A stretch of 64,000 nt of DNA from Pseudescherichia sp031979925 (GTDB taxonomy: Bacteria > Pseudomonadota > Gammaproteobacteria > Enterobacterales > Enterobacteriaceae): assembly GCF_031979925.1 (NCBI RefSeq), contig NZ_DALZFB010000015.1, positions 8,629 to 72,628 on the forward strand. Direction: 5' to 3'. The first letter of the stretch is position 1; every line of letters begins with the position of its first letter. The notes beneath the pieces were generated by a model. That model was not told where the DNA came from and searched no databases. It worked only from the letters and a program-made list of their open reading frames with translations. This document shows positions 29,901 to 36,941 of the stretch, piece after piece. A program made the position numbers and the translations under genes.

Positions 29901-32900
29901 CGTGCTCTTTGACTCGCTCTTCTTCGGCGATGGCATCCTGAACGTAGCCGAGTCGCTGATTACCCAGACCCTGACGGGGCAGGTCAGCGGCGACTACCGG
30001 GGCGCGCGGGTCAACCTGACGCTGGTAGGCACGGATATCACCATCAACGATCTGCTGGTGGGTCCGGACGGTCGCTTCTCCGTCAACCTGCCGCCGACCC
30101 TGTGGCAGGGACTGCTCACCGACACCGTTGCGTTGCAGTTTGACGTCATCGACGCCAACGGTAATACCCGTCAGGAGATTGTTGATGTTGGCCTGGCGCT
30201 GACCGACCTGCCGGTGGTGGGCGATATCCTGATGACGGCGGACAACGTGCTTAACAGCGTGGAGAGCGGCGTTGCCCAGACTCTGACCGGGACGCTCAAC
30301 AACGCGGCAAACGTCACGGGAATGGTGGTCAACTTCGGTGGGCAGGCGATCGATGCGGTGGTCGATACCGTTACCGGCACCTGGTCAGCGGTGCTGCCGG
30401 ATACGCTGCTTAATACCCTGCCGGATGGTCAGGCGAGCGTGGGCCTGGCGATCACCGATGCCTTTGGCAATGTGGTCAACACCAGCGCCAGCTTTAACGT
30501 TGCGCGTGCCCTGCCAACCATTGGGCTTGACCCGCTGTTTAGCGACGGCGTGCTGAGCATCCCTGAGCTGCTGGGCGCAGCCCTGAGCGGCACCTCAACG
30601 CGTCTGGCCGGACAGCAGCTGACTATCCAGATCGGTGATGCAGAGGCCTTTACCACCAACGTTGACGGTAGCGGTCGCTGGGCCGTGAACCTGCCGGCAG
30701 CGGTTCAGGCTCTATTGCAAGGCGTTGGTTCGGGGGACGTACCGATTACCATCAGCGCCCTCGACCAGTACGGCAACCCAGCGAGCCAGACCGCGCTGAT
30801 TAAGGTGGATCTGGTGGCTCCGGTGCTTAACAGCCTGGCGGTGTTTACCGACAACGTGCTCAACGTAGCCGACTCGCTGCTGAACCAGACTATCAGCGGC
30901 GTCGTGGGCAACGCCCCGGTAGGCTCCCGCGTCGAGGTGCAGGTGGCAGGTAAAACCTTCCTCGGCTCGGTCGCGGCGGGCGGTGCGTTCTCTATCAACC
31001 TGGCTCCGTCCGATCTGACCGGCCTGCTGGACGGTGCCTTCCAGCCGCAGGTGACCATTGTCACCCCGGACGGCAACAGCGCGCAGATCGCCGCCCCGGT
31101 CGAGGTGCGGGTAGGCCTGGCTAACCTGCCGACGGTAGTGATCAACACGCTGTTTGGTAACGATGGTTACATCAACCTTGCCGATCTTGACGTAGCGCAG
31201 ACCATCAGTGGTACGGCGGCTGGCCTCGCCTCCGGGGTCGTTAACCTGAGCATGGCGGGCCAGAACTTTGTCGGCAACGTCGTTGACGGCGTCTGGTCGG
31301 TAACGGTGCCAGCAGGCGCGTTAGCGGGTAGCGTAGTTAACGGTGCGCTCAACGTTACCGCCAGCGTGGTGGATACAGTGGGCAACGTGGTGACCGGCAA
31401 CCAGGTGGTGAATGCCATCGTACAGAATCTGCCAACCCTGGGCCTGAATCCGCTATTTGGTAACGGCACGCTGGATCTGGGCGATCTGCTCTCTACGCCG
31501 CTGCTGTCGGGCACCAGTAGTAACCTGGCGGCCGGAACAATTATCGACGTCAGAATCGGGCCATTGAGTCTGACCACCACCGTGGGAGCCAACGGGACCT
31601 GGCAGCTGCCGGTGCCGACTGCCTCCTTACAAGGACTGGCTGACGGCCTGCTGCAGGTCACCGCCACCGCCCGCGACGTGGCCGGTAACGTTGCTAACAC
31701 CGCACAGGATCTGACGGTCGCTATCCAGCAGGCACCGTCGCTGCTGATCAACACCCTGTTCGGCGGCAACGGTCTGAACGCGGCGGAGATCCTCAGCGCG
31801 CAGGTGATTACCGGGACCAGTACCAACGCGGCCGGTTCGCTGGTCAACGTCTCCCTTGGCGGTAAAACCTACCAGTCAACGGTGGCGGCCAACGGCAACT
31901 GGTCAGTCTCGGTGCCAAAAACCGACCTTGCGGCGCTGCTGGATGGGACGCTAACGGTGAACGCCAGCCTGGTCAACCCGGCAGGCAAAAACGCCACCGC
32001 CACCTCGCTGCTGGATGTGATCACTCACAACCTGCCGACCATCTCGCTGACTTCGCTATTTGGTAACGACGGCTACCTCAACATTAATGAGGCGGCGTCG
32101 GGCCAGGTCATCGGCGGTAAAATCGGCGGTGTACCGGCAGGGGCGTCGGTTGTCGTTACCCTTGGTGGGACGCCGATCAACGCTCTCGTCGACGCGGCGG
32201 GTAACTGGACGGCCACGGTCAGCAACTCGGTGCTGCAAAACCTCGCCACTGGGGCGCTGAAGGTCGGCGTAGCGGTAACGGACCGGGTAGGTAACACCAC
32301 GGCAACCGAGGCGGACGTTAGCGTCAAGCTGACCCAGCCGACGCTGGCTATCAACCCGGTTACCAACCTGCTGGGCTTACTGGGTGGCGTGCTTACCGGC
32401 CTGCTCGGCTCGGCGAAGCTGACCATCAGCGGGACCTCAAACAACCTCGGTCAGGGCGCGTTGGTGCACCTGAACCTGCTCAATCTTGCGCAGGCGACGG
32501 CAATAACCGGTGCAGATGGCAGGTGGTCAACTACGCTTGATGTAGGGCTTGATTTAGCAAGGATTTTATCGCTAAGCACCGTCCTCAATCTCTATGCAGC
32601 AGATGCTGCTGGGAACGTGGGATACCTGAACGTTGGCCTCAACGGCAGCAACCCCACCACCACACCGCCAGTCGGTGCGCAGGCCCTGGCAGCAGAAGCC
32701 ACCAGCTTCTCGCTGCTGTCGGCAAGCGCGATAGAGAGCAGCGATACCACCCAGCAGACCACGGAGGAGAGCAGCACCGCGCCTGCCGCCGTGAGCCGTG
32801 TTGCGGCGACCAGTAGTGAGGAGAATACCGCTGACGCCAGCGACCAGAGCGCGACGGCTGAGGATGCCTTCACCATTGGCGGCCTGAGCATCACGCTGGC

Positions 32901-33351
32901 TGACGGAACGCAGCAGAGCGGTGACAGCGTGCAGGGTAGCGAGGGTAGCGACACGATCCATCTCTCGACGCTGGGCTTTATCGATATCAACGGCGGGGCG
33001 GGCACCGATACCCTGGTGCTGGATGGCGTCAATATGATCCTTAACCTTATTGATACCGCGAGCCGTGTTCACAACATCGAGATCATCGACCTTGGTAAAT
33101 CGGGTACTAACAGCCTGACGCTCGATCTGAACGAAGCGCTGACGGTGACCGATAAGCCGGAAGACGATCTGGTAATTAAAGGCAGTAACGGCGATCAGGT
33201 GAACCTGGTGCATGGGGCGAACGACATCTGGGCCATCAGCGGACAGCGCGAAGTGGACGGAATGCAGTTCGATGTCTATCACAACAGTGCACAAAACACG
33301 ACGTTAGGCGATGTGCTGGTCCAGCAAGGGCTGCACGTCAATATGGTATAG
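20986..33351 (+). CDS. bapA: BapA-like giant secreted adhesin with ~36 Ig-like domains
   Basis: 4121 residues, no cysteine seen. Order: Bap/LapF-type prefix domain (1-~105, with VNYYQREGNDLIVHMNDGT); Gly/Ala-rich hydrophobic stretch (~125-163); nine-unit Pro-Asp-Gly linker (~178-248); about 36 Ig-like domains of ~90-105 residues (~253-3886), most with an opening GD-x-x-(L/V)-N-x-x-E and a closing D-x-AGN; Ser/Thr/Ala-rich linker (~3887-3964); C-terminal RTX-like export region (~3965-4121, GGAGTDTLVLDG). Type I secretion substrate, expected to mediate cell-cell and surface adhesion in biofilm. Salmonella bapA lies at the same smpB-ssrA position. Start: ATG with AGAGGA seven bases upstream. Confidence 0.9.
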   Translation: MAPPISPTGSVDIINQRTGDVVSQYAQNADRVVNLTQTSIVRINASPESVNYYQREGNDLIVHMNDGTTVRYQRFFVLDENGLHSELIFEDNLGSHHAVFPFADAAAPATAEAIVPALSEASVDSLVGAGGISALAVLGGVAAVGGIVGIAAAAGGGGSGSNRQEAEDNGVLPPIDGTPPDNGGATPPDDGGTTPPDDGGTTPPDDGGTTPPDDGGTTPPDDGGTTPPDDGGTTPPDDGGTTPPDDGGETTPPVSTLWVAPLTGDNMLNQQEVSANQILSGGTEAENAGSQIVVTVEQYTWTTQVNADGSWNLEMPADILQSLPQGLRVLRVVLTDSEGRSVSTSMDLWVDTVPPALQLTPFVPNDTLDSSQLGSDKIVRGFSSSEDQGSVVTVTLNGQSYTTTVDSLGRWQLSIPQGDIQQLQDGQPYTVEYQIVDRAGNITTGQTDFTTNFTSPQVIVDPVTGDNILNTAELLLSQTLSGQTVNIPAGQVVTITLGNKTYYAEVMGDGSWKTILPAGDLSSLAQGDNPLTVSVNDANGTPVVRTETINVDGTQTGIAIAILSTDDYLNASEAQSPLEVRGVTTVTGPDVNIVVRFNGKEYAVSAIDAAGNWSVQIPSADLLLLPDGPNTVEAVVTQGVESAGDTHTLNVQIHYLPIPTIDAPFGDGYLNSVEKGQDQILSGNTGVSGSGQSVSVQLAGNTYQALVDGDGNWRVTVPASDMQAIPDGLLTINVNASDAAGNSSPLTSTAQVDTSLPALSLLPLTADGKLNAQELGQDQVLNGISSVAERGQPITVTLNGNTYTTTVGSDGKWQLPLPATDLLQLSQGSYPLTVTLTDVAGNTQTVTQNIDVKTTLPALTVQALTDGNDLDAAELRVDQILQGTVTNAEPGSVIIVTLGSGSYQGSVDAGGSWRVTLPAVELQKLSDGTNTLSVSVTDGYGQTTSVEHTFTVDTTVDAVAISIISTDDYLNFDEAGSDLVINGNSAGLPVDTVVTVTLNGQTYTGTIGANGAWQVTVGSADLLALPDGPAVVTATATGPDGAVIDSHIFTVMINDLPEAVVNTPFGDGVVNLAESGLDQFVTGNTGVTGPGQTVVATLNGQQYVGTVATDGSWSVVLPAGALTTLPDGAASFDVTVTDAAGNDASQTIPFTVDKLPPEVTVQPINGTDTLNGTEVQSNQAINITSPDATQVTVNVNGVGYTALPGVTPGSWVVTLPAGALAALPDGQVTYTVTVADAAGNVTTVTRGVNLDATPPNLVVDPVTRDNVLDPAELANGFTLTGRTVPAEPGATVALTINGQPLSAVVSADGSWSVSVPAAALSGLGDGPQQLTVTVTDSAGNVSTPVNVDFAVDSTASALLINPVEGDNALSLADISDGITVSGTSVRIAEGTPVTVTLNGQQYQAVVNAGGFWTVTVPNAAAALISDGTATVTVSSVDVNGVALSSEQQFLIVTQQLPLATINTPFGDGTINALEAAAGGALTGTTGSRGAGQSVTVQLDNNAPISGTVDANGNWTLPLTPAQIIALGQGSHTVTVTVADAVGNQSTQTAPLNVDTVSPLLTINDVTADNIVNGSEASGPIVISGTGGPYDAQNVQAVIVLVNGQNYDAILQADGTWSITLPAGALANVADGPVAISARITDPAGNTTIIPGSFTLDASPLNAPLIAVNTVAADNFVNALEAQSPLTVSGTTTRVEEGRTVTVTLNGQTYTTDVEADGSWTLDIPATALAAVADGTQTISVQVSDLAGNVATGAQNVTFAATPASQPTLTVNTVAQDDIVNIQEQGRDLIISGSSTNLAAGTVISVTFAGAPYSATVGSNGSWQFVVPQPVVQTLADGITYTVTATAVDAAQNSAQATHTVGVDLTPPLLTVQTAGSFLEDNRVNIAESLLDQTITGTGTPGLTVLLPINGKTIAAVIDDNGGWSMIIPAADLQSLPQGTSQLNFSVTDPQGNVQPVPVSINVNTQNAPAITLNPVFGDNIVSSAELAAGTTLTGTVSGLPTGTAVQVNIGGQLFTGTVTGATWAVTVPGGALAGNGILPVTVTALDAFGNPATASTSLDVVRVGPVAELPPTLFGDGYLNQQEANTGAQITGSTGQAGPNQQVRIVVDGLQEFVGTVDVNGNWTVPLTPEQLNAFTDATHTMTVTITDRAGNVSTSPAQEFIVRTDALTPPALNTAFTDGILNFAETQADSALTGSTGVPAGQVGSVLVSINNGPAVAATVDGATWTLPLTAAQLQALPDGVLSVNIIVTDVAGNQIIGQGSFEAIVDALPQAQFVTPFGDGTLNFTESQSDQLLRGNTGVTGPGQTVSVTLSTGQTYTETVQENGDWIITLPADDLQDLANNTTPTFEVTVSDRAGNTDTDAGSFQVRTSLPAPIADPLFGDNVLNIAEAAGATQITGSTQVIGPNQYVTIRVDVNGTPYTATVLEDGTWTVNLPAGSLQSLDQGPHTLVIYAEDQFGNSATAPVTYQVALTPPNVTITTPLFGDNIVNVDEASGTNTIAGSFTSPYPVGTQVNVTVGGKLFANVPVDGTTWSLPLTAADWAGVARGDQTVQVTVIDGAGNTNSTSAPVTILIDQPGLAVTTPFAGDNVLTYDESQTVQTIAGTSTNLEAGSPLQVTFPNGRSFNTTIQADGSWTLQLTPADMAGLTAGTITVQATDRAGNLVSIDGGTLTVELTPPPAFLTLDVIAGDNLVNANEFSNDTLPISGRATNVTGTVNVVLDGTVIGTATIAPDGSWAFNVPRALLGDGPHTLGVESVTTPGFTAAQAFVVDTLAPTITLNSFAGDNVVNIDEKGLSQTISGTASEPGRDVQVTLNGKTYYATVNPQGEWAVTVPQSDVAGLADGTYPLTATITDAAGNPQSTTQPITVDASAPLLYVDALGVPAVLNTVSAATGLLLQGTGDPGNEVTIQLGPISWTGQVDEQGNWRYNFPNIDFSTLTDGAQVISITSRDSAGNVSTNNVALNVALNPTLGVLFDSLFFGDGILNVAESLITQTLTGQVSGDYRGARVNLTLVGTDITINDLLVGPDGRFSVNLPPTLWQGLLTDTVALQFDVIDANGNTRQEIVDVGLALTDLPVVGDILMTADNVLNSVESGVAQTLTGTLNNAANVTGMVVNFGGQAIDAVVDTVTGTWSAVLPDTLLNTLPDGQASVGLAITDAFGNVVNTSASFNVARALPTIGLDPLFSDGVLSIPELLGAALSGTSTRLAGQQLTIQIGDAEAFTTNVDGSGRWAVNLPAAVQALLQGVGSGDVPITISALDQYGNPASQTALIKVDLVAPVLNSLAVFTDNVLNVADSLLNQTISGVVGNAPVGSRVEVQVAGKTFLGSVAAGGAFSINLAPSDLTGLLDGAFQPQVTIVTPDGNSAQIAAPVEVRVGLANLPTVVINTLFGNDGYINLADLDVAQTISGTAAGLASGVVNLSMAGQNFVGNVVDGVWSVTVPAGALAGSVVNGALNVTASVVDTVGNVVTGNQVVNAIVQNLPTLGLNPLFGNGTLDLGDLLSTPLLSGTSSNLAAGTIIDVRIGPLSLTTTVGANGTWQLPVPTASLQGLADGLLQVTATARDVAGNVANTAQDLTVAIQQAPSLLINTLFGGNGLNAAEILSAQVITGTSTNAAGSLVNVSLGGKTYQSTVAANGNWSVSVPKTDLAALLDGTLTVNASLVNPAGKNATATSLLDVITHNLPTISLTSLFGNDGYLNINEAASGQVIGGKIGGVPAGASVVVTLGGTPINALVDAAGNWTATVSNSVLQNLATGALKVGVAVTDRVGNTTATEADVSVKLTQPTLAINPVTNLLGLLGGVLTGLLGSAKLTISGTSNNLGQGALVHLNLLNLAQATAITGADGRWSTTLDVGLDLARILSLSTVLNLYAADAAGNVGYLNVGLNGSNPTTTPPVGAQALAAEATSFSLLSASAIESSDTTQQTTEESSTAPAAVSRVAATSSEENTADASDQSATAEDAFTIGGLSITLADGTQQSGDSVQGSEGSDTIHLSTLGFIDINGGAGTDTLVLDGVNMILNLIDTASRVHNIEIIDLGKSGTNSLTLDLNEALTVTDKPEDDLVIKGSNGDQVNLVHGANDIWAISGQREVDGMQFDVYHNSAQNTTLGDVLVQQGLHVNMV
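21517..21728 (+). repeat. 24-bp tandem repeat in bapA coding TTPPDDGG
   Basis: Nine units of about 24 bp; eight encode PPDDGG and the first PPDNGG. Third-codon positions vary (gat/gac, ggc/ggt), so the array is not freshly expanded. It forms an acidic, proline-rich spacer between the membrane-proximal part and the Ig array. Confidence 0.92.
22675..25900 (+). repeat. Four-domain super-repeat, 1200-bp period, inside bapA
   Basis: The PFGDG junctions at domains 5, 9 and 13 place the GGT/GGC-GAT/GAC codons at 22981, 24181 and 25381, exactly 1200 bp apart; the STDDYLN junctions of domains 4 and 8 are 1203 bp apart. Related junctions recur later (27823). This indicates past duplication of a four-domain block. 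Confidence 0.8.
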
Positions 33352-33365
33352 CGTTATCCCTGTCC

Positions 33366-33391
33366 TTTATGCCTCAGGGATGAGGCATAAA
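33366..33391 (+). promoter_or_regulatory. Stem-loop between bapA and its secretion genes
   Basis: TTTATGCCTCA and TGAGGCATAAA form an 11-bp perfect stem with a GGGA loop, 14 bp after the bapA stop. No T run follows, so it is more likely a 3' mRNA stabiliser or partial attenuator that gives more adhesin than transporter message than a full terminator. Confidence 0.65.
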
Positions 33392-33431
33392 AGATTATAA
33401 AAATATCACCAGGGACAGTCAGGGTGGATAG

Positions 33432-34775
33432 ATGAAAGCAAAGGCATTGTATGTTGTTCTGCTGGCCGCGCTCGGAGCGAGCGTGATGACCTCAGCATAT
33501 GGAGAAGAGCAGTTTAACTGGCAGGCCGCACCCGGAGAGCAGCTCCAGGCGCAGCTGACCATCAAAGAAGCAATTTTACGTGCCTTCGCCCGCAACCCCA
33601 AAATTGCCCAGGCGGCGGCGCAGATCCATGTTGGAAAGGCCAATCTCGACGAGGCGCAGAGCGCCTGGTTTCCCCAGATATCCCTGCAAGGTAACGTTGG
33701 GCGTTCGCACCGCAACGACTCGGCAGGCTCCCTCAACAATAACGGCTCCGGCGGCGTCAGCCTTAAGCAGCTGATCTACGACTTTGGTAAAACCGGCGGC
33801 AGCATCGATGAGCAACATAACCTCTCCGACGCCTACCGCTACGATCTCTATAACTCACTCAATGAGGTAGGGATGGAGACGCTGCAAACCTATCTACAGG
33901 TTAAGCGCTACCAGGCGCTGGCCGAGGCGGCGCGCAAAAATATCGTCTCATTGCAGAGCGTGCAGGAGATGGCGGATCTGCGCGCAGAGGCGGGACTAAG
34001 CTCCCAGTCCGACGTGCTACAGGCGCAAACGCGCATTGCCGGGCTGAACGCCTCCCTCGCCCAGTACGAGGCGCAGACCCGCTCTGCCCAGGCGGCGCTG
34101 AGCGTGCTCACCGGCGTGATGTCGGACACGCTCCCCGATCTGCCTGAAGATCTGATGAAGCAGAAAATTACCCTTAATTCGCTCCCCTACGAACGCAGCA
34201 ATGCGGTGCGCAGCGCCCAGTCGAGACAGCTGGCGGCGGACGATCGCATTCGCCAGGCCCAGGCCCAGCACTGGCCGACGGTCTCGGTGCAGGCGGGCAG
34301 GACGCGCTATCAGAACGACGACGACAGCTACTGGGATGACCAGGTGCAGCTGGTGGTGGATGCCCCTATCTACCAGGGCGGGGCCGTGGGCGCCCGCGTT
34401 GATGCCGCCGAAGGGGACAGAGCCAGCGCCCGGGCGCAGGTGGAGGCCAGCAAGCTGGAGATCAACCAGCGCGCCGCTACCGCGTGGGCCGACCTCACCG
34501 GGGCGCAGCAGCGTCAGCGGGCAGGGGATGCCCAGTACCTGAGCGCCGATCGCGCCCGGGGGGTCTACCGCGATGAGTATCGCCTGAGCAAACGCAGCCT
34601 TAACGATCTGCTCAGCATTGAGCAGGACGTGTTTCAGGCCGATACCGCGTCGATTACCGCCCGCTATGACGCCTGGGATGCCGCGGTACGCTATGCGGCC
34701 GCCGCAGATAATCTATTGGATATGTTAGGCATTGAGCGTAGCCGCACCATCGGCGATACCCTGCCATCACTTTAA
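33432..34775 (+). CDS. bapB: TolC-family outer-membrane channel of the adhesin's type I secretion system
   Basis: 447 residues with a signal peptide (MKAKALYVVLLAALGASVMT..., cleavage near SAYG-EEQ). Two TolC-like repeats with long helices (e.g. YLQVKRYQALAEAARKN, VEASKLEINQRAATAWADLT) and the beta-strand motif GNVGRSHRND near the start are seen. It should form the trimeric outer-membrane duct for BapA export. It follows bapA by 80 bp and precedes the ABC exporter by 23 bp. Confidence 0.9.
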   Translation: MKAKALYVVLLAALGASVMTSAYGEEQFNWQAAPGEQLQAQLTIKEAILRAFARNPKIAQAAAQIHVGKANLDEAQSAWFPQISLQGNVGRSHRNDSAGSLNNNGSGGVSLKQLIYDFGKTGGSIDEQHNLSDAYRYDLYNSLNEVGMETLQTYLQVKRYQALAEAARKNIVSLQSVQEMADLRAEAGLSSQSDVLQAQTRIAGLNASLAQYEAQTRSAQAALSVLTGVMSDTLPDLPEDLMKQKITLNSLPYERSNAVRSAQSRQLAADDRIRQAQAQHWPTVSVQAGRTRYQNDDDSYWDDQVQLVVDAPIYQGGAVGARVDAAEGDRASARAQVEASKLEINQRAATAWADLTGAQQRQRAGDAQYLSADRARGVYRDEYRLSKRSLNDLLSIEQDVFQADTASITARYDAWDAAVRYAAAADNLLDMLGIERSRTIGDTLPSL

Positions 34776-34798
34776 GCGCTAACGGCCAAGGAGTAGTT

Positions 34799-36931
34799 AT
34801 GCAACAGCCGGATACCGAGAGCTGGATCAATGTCATGGTGCGTGCGGCAGGGCGATTTGGCCTGCCAGCGGACGCGCCTGCCGTACGCCAGCAGATGCGC
34901 TGGTTTGAGAGTCTGCCGCTTAACGCGCGGCTGGAGAGATTAAGTGGCCTGATGGGATTGCAGGTGCGCGTGGTGGAGCTGGAGAAGATGCGCTGGAACG
35001 CGCAGAACCTGCCGGTCATCGTTCAACTTGAGTCCGGCGAGCTGATGCTGCTGGAGACTATCGACGCTGACGGGCTGGTGGCCTACTGGCTCAGCGAGGG
35101 GGGCGATCTGGTGCGCGAGGAGGCGCTGGAGACGCTGCTGACCCGCGTCAAGCCGGAGGTGGTGATGTTAGGCATCGCCGCCCGCGGGCGCGACTCTCGC
35201 ATCGACGACTTTACCCGTCCCTGGGAGGAGCACTGGTTCTGGCGGCACTTCCGCCATGCCAAGCGCAAGCTCTCGGAGATCGCCCTGGCCTCGGTGCTGG
35301 GCAACGTGCTGGCCCTGGCGGGGATCCTCTTCTCGATGCAGGTCTATGACCGCGTCATTCCCGCTCAGTCGATCCCCACCCTGTGGGTGCTGTTTATCGG
35401 CGTGCTGTTCGCCGCCCTGCTGGAGTTTATGATCCGCCTGGCGCGTACCCACGTCTCCGACATCATGGGCAAACATATCGATCTCAACGTCTCCTCGCTC
35501 TTCTTTGCCCGGGCGATGGCGATCAAGAACGATTCTCGCCCCAAATCTACTGGCTCGTTCATCTCCCAGCTGCGTGAGATCGACCAGGTGCGCGAGCTGC
35601 TCACCTCGACCACCGTCGGCGCGGCGATGGATATCCCGTTTGTACTGCTGTTCCTCGGCATCATGGCGCTGGTGGGCGGCCCGCTGGTGATCATCCCCCT
35701 GATCGCCATTCCGCTGATTGTGATCCCTGGGATCCTCGTCCAGTGGCCGATGGCGAAGCTGGCGAAAGAGGGGATGCGTGAGAGCGCGATCCGCAACGCG
35801 GTGCTGGTGGAGTCCATCGAGGGTGTTGAAGATATTAAAGCCCTACAGGCCGAGCCCTATTTTCAGCGTCAGTGGGAGCACACCCATGCCGTGGGGGCTA
35901 ACATCGGCATGAAGCAGCGCGTCTGGGGTGCACGCCTGAGCGGCTGGGCCTCTACCGTCCAGCAGATCACCTATGCCGGGATGCTGGTCTTCGGCTGCTA
36001 TCTGGTCATGGAAGGCAACATTACGACCGGTACGCTGGTAGCCTGTAGCCTGCTCTCGTCGCGCACCATCGCGCCGCTGATGCAGCTGACCATGGTCTTC
36101 TCCCGCTGGCAGCATGCCAAAATGGCGATGAACGGCCTCGACGATCTGCTCAAGAAGCCGCTGGATAAGAGCGCCGACCAGAAGATGGCCCACTGTCCGG
36201 TGCTGGCCGGTCACTACCAGGCGCAGAAGGTGCAGTACAGCTACGATCCCGAGAAGGGCGATCAGGCGGTGCAGATCGACGGTCTGGAGATCAAGCCCGG
36301 CGAGCGGGTGGCGATCCTTGGCAAGACCGGGGCGGGTAAATCGACCCTGCTAAAGCTGCTCTCGGGCCAGGCCCAGGCCAGCAAAGGCAAGATGATTATC
36401 GACGGCGTCGACATGGCGCACATCGATCCCATGGATGTTCGCCGCCAGGTGGGCTATCTCTCCCAGGATTCGCGCCTCTTTTTCGGCACCCTGCGGCAGA
36501 ACCTGATGCTGGGCCACCCCCACGCCACCGAGGCGGAGCTGATCCAGGCCCTGCGCATCAGCGGGGCGATCGGCATGGTGCAGCAGGATGCCGCCAGCCT
36601 CGACCGACTGATCAACGAGGGCGGACGCGGCCTCTCCGGCGGTCAGCGGCAGATGGTGCTGCTCAGCCGCCTGATCGTGCGTAACCCGCAGATTGTTCTG
36701 CTCGACGAACCCACCGCCTCAATGGATGAGCAGCTGGAGGCGTGGGTGATCCGCCAGCTCCAGCAGTGGCTCACCGGACGCACCCTGGTGCTGGTGACCC
36801 ACCGCCCGGCGCTGCTGAACCTGGTGGACCGGATTGTGGTGATGGAGAACGGCAAGGTGATTGCCGACGGGCCGCGCGACACCCTGCTGCAGCAGGCGGC
36901 GCGCAACAGCAACGTGGCATCGGTAGCCTGA
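34799..36931 (+). CDS. bapC: Type I secretion ABC exporter (permease + ATPase) with degenerate C39 domain
   Basis: 710 residues. Residues 1-~140 are a C39-peptidase-like domain without the catalytic Cys, so it docks the substrate rather than cutting it (LapB/HlyB type). A six-helix membrane domain (~155-440) and an ATPase domain (~475-700) follow: Walker A GKTGAGKST, signature LSGGQRQMV, Walker B IVLLDEPTAS, switch His in THRPALL. Ribosome site AAGGAG. Energises export of the BapA-like protein. Confidence 0.93.
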   Translation: MQQPDTESWINVMVRAAGRFGLPADAPAVRQQMRWFESLPLNARLERLSGLMGLQVRVVELEKMRWNAQNLPVIVQLESGELMLLETIDADGLVAYWLSEGGDLVREEALETLLTRVKPEVVMLGIAARGRDSRIDDFTRPWEEHWFWRHFRHAKRKLSEIALASVLGNVLALAGILFSMQVYDRVIPAQSIPTLWVLFIGVLFAALLEFMIRLARTHVSDIMGKHIDLNVSSLFFARAMAIKNDSRPKSTGSFISQLREIDQVRELLTSTTVGAAMDIPFVLLFLGIMALVGGPLVIIPLIAIPLIVIPGILVQWPMAKLAKEGMRESAIRNAVLVESIEGVEDIKALQAEPYFQRQWEHTHAVGANIGMKQRVWGARLSGWASTVQQITYAGMLVFGCYLVMEGNITTGTLVACSLLSSRTIAPLMQLTMVFSRWQHAKMAMNGLDDLLKKPLDKSADQKMAHCPVLAGHYQAQKVQYSYDPEKGDQAVQIDGLEIKPGERVAILGKTGAGKSTLLKLLSGQAQASKGKMIIDGVDMAHIDPMDVRRQVGYLSQDSRLFFGTLRQNLMLGHPHATEAELIQALRISGAIGMVQQDAASLDRLINEGGRGLSGGQRQMVLLSRLIVRNPQIVLLDEPTASMDEQLEAWVIRQLQQWLTGRTLVLVTHRPALLNLVDRIVVMENGKVIADGPRDTLLQQAARNSNVASVA

Positions 36932-36941
36932 GGAGCGAGTA

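Noticed and set aside
21388..33294. Many long open frames antisense to bapA (e.g. 24966-25790, 28801-29565, 32572-33294)
   Set aside because: They come from the codon bias and repetitive composition of the adhesin; none has a ribosome site or a recognisable domain, and they change frame with the repeats.
32880..33351. A full RTX nonapeptide array at the adhesin C-terminus
   Set aside because: Only one or two GGxGxDxLx-like units (GGAGTDTLV) are present; it is an export region, not a toxin-like RTX block.
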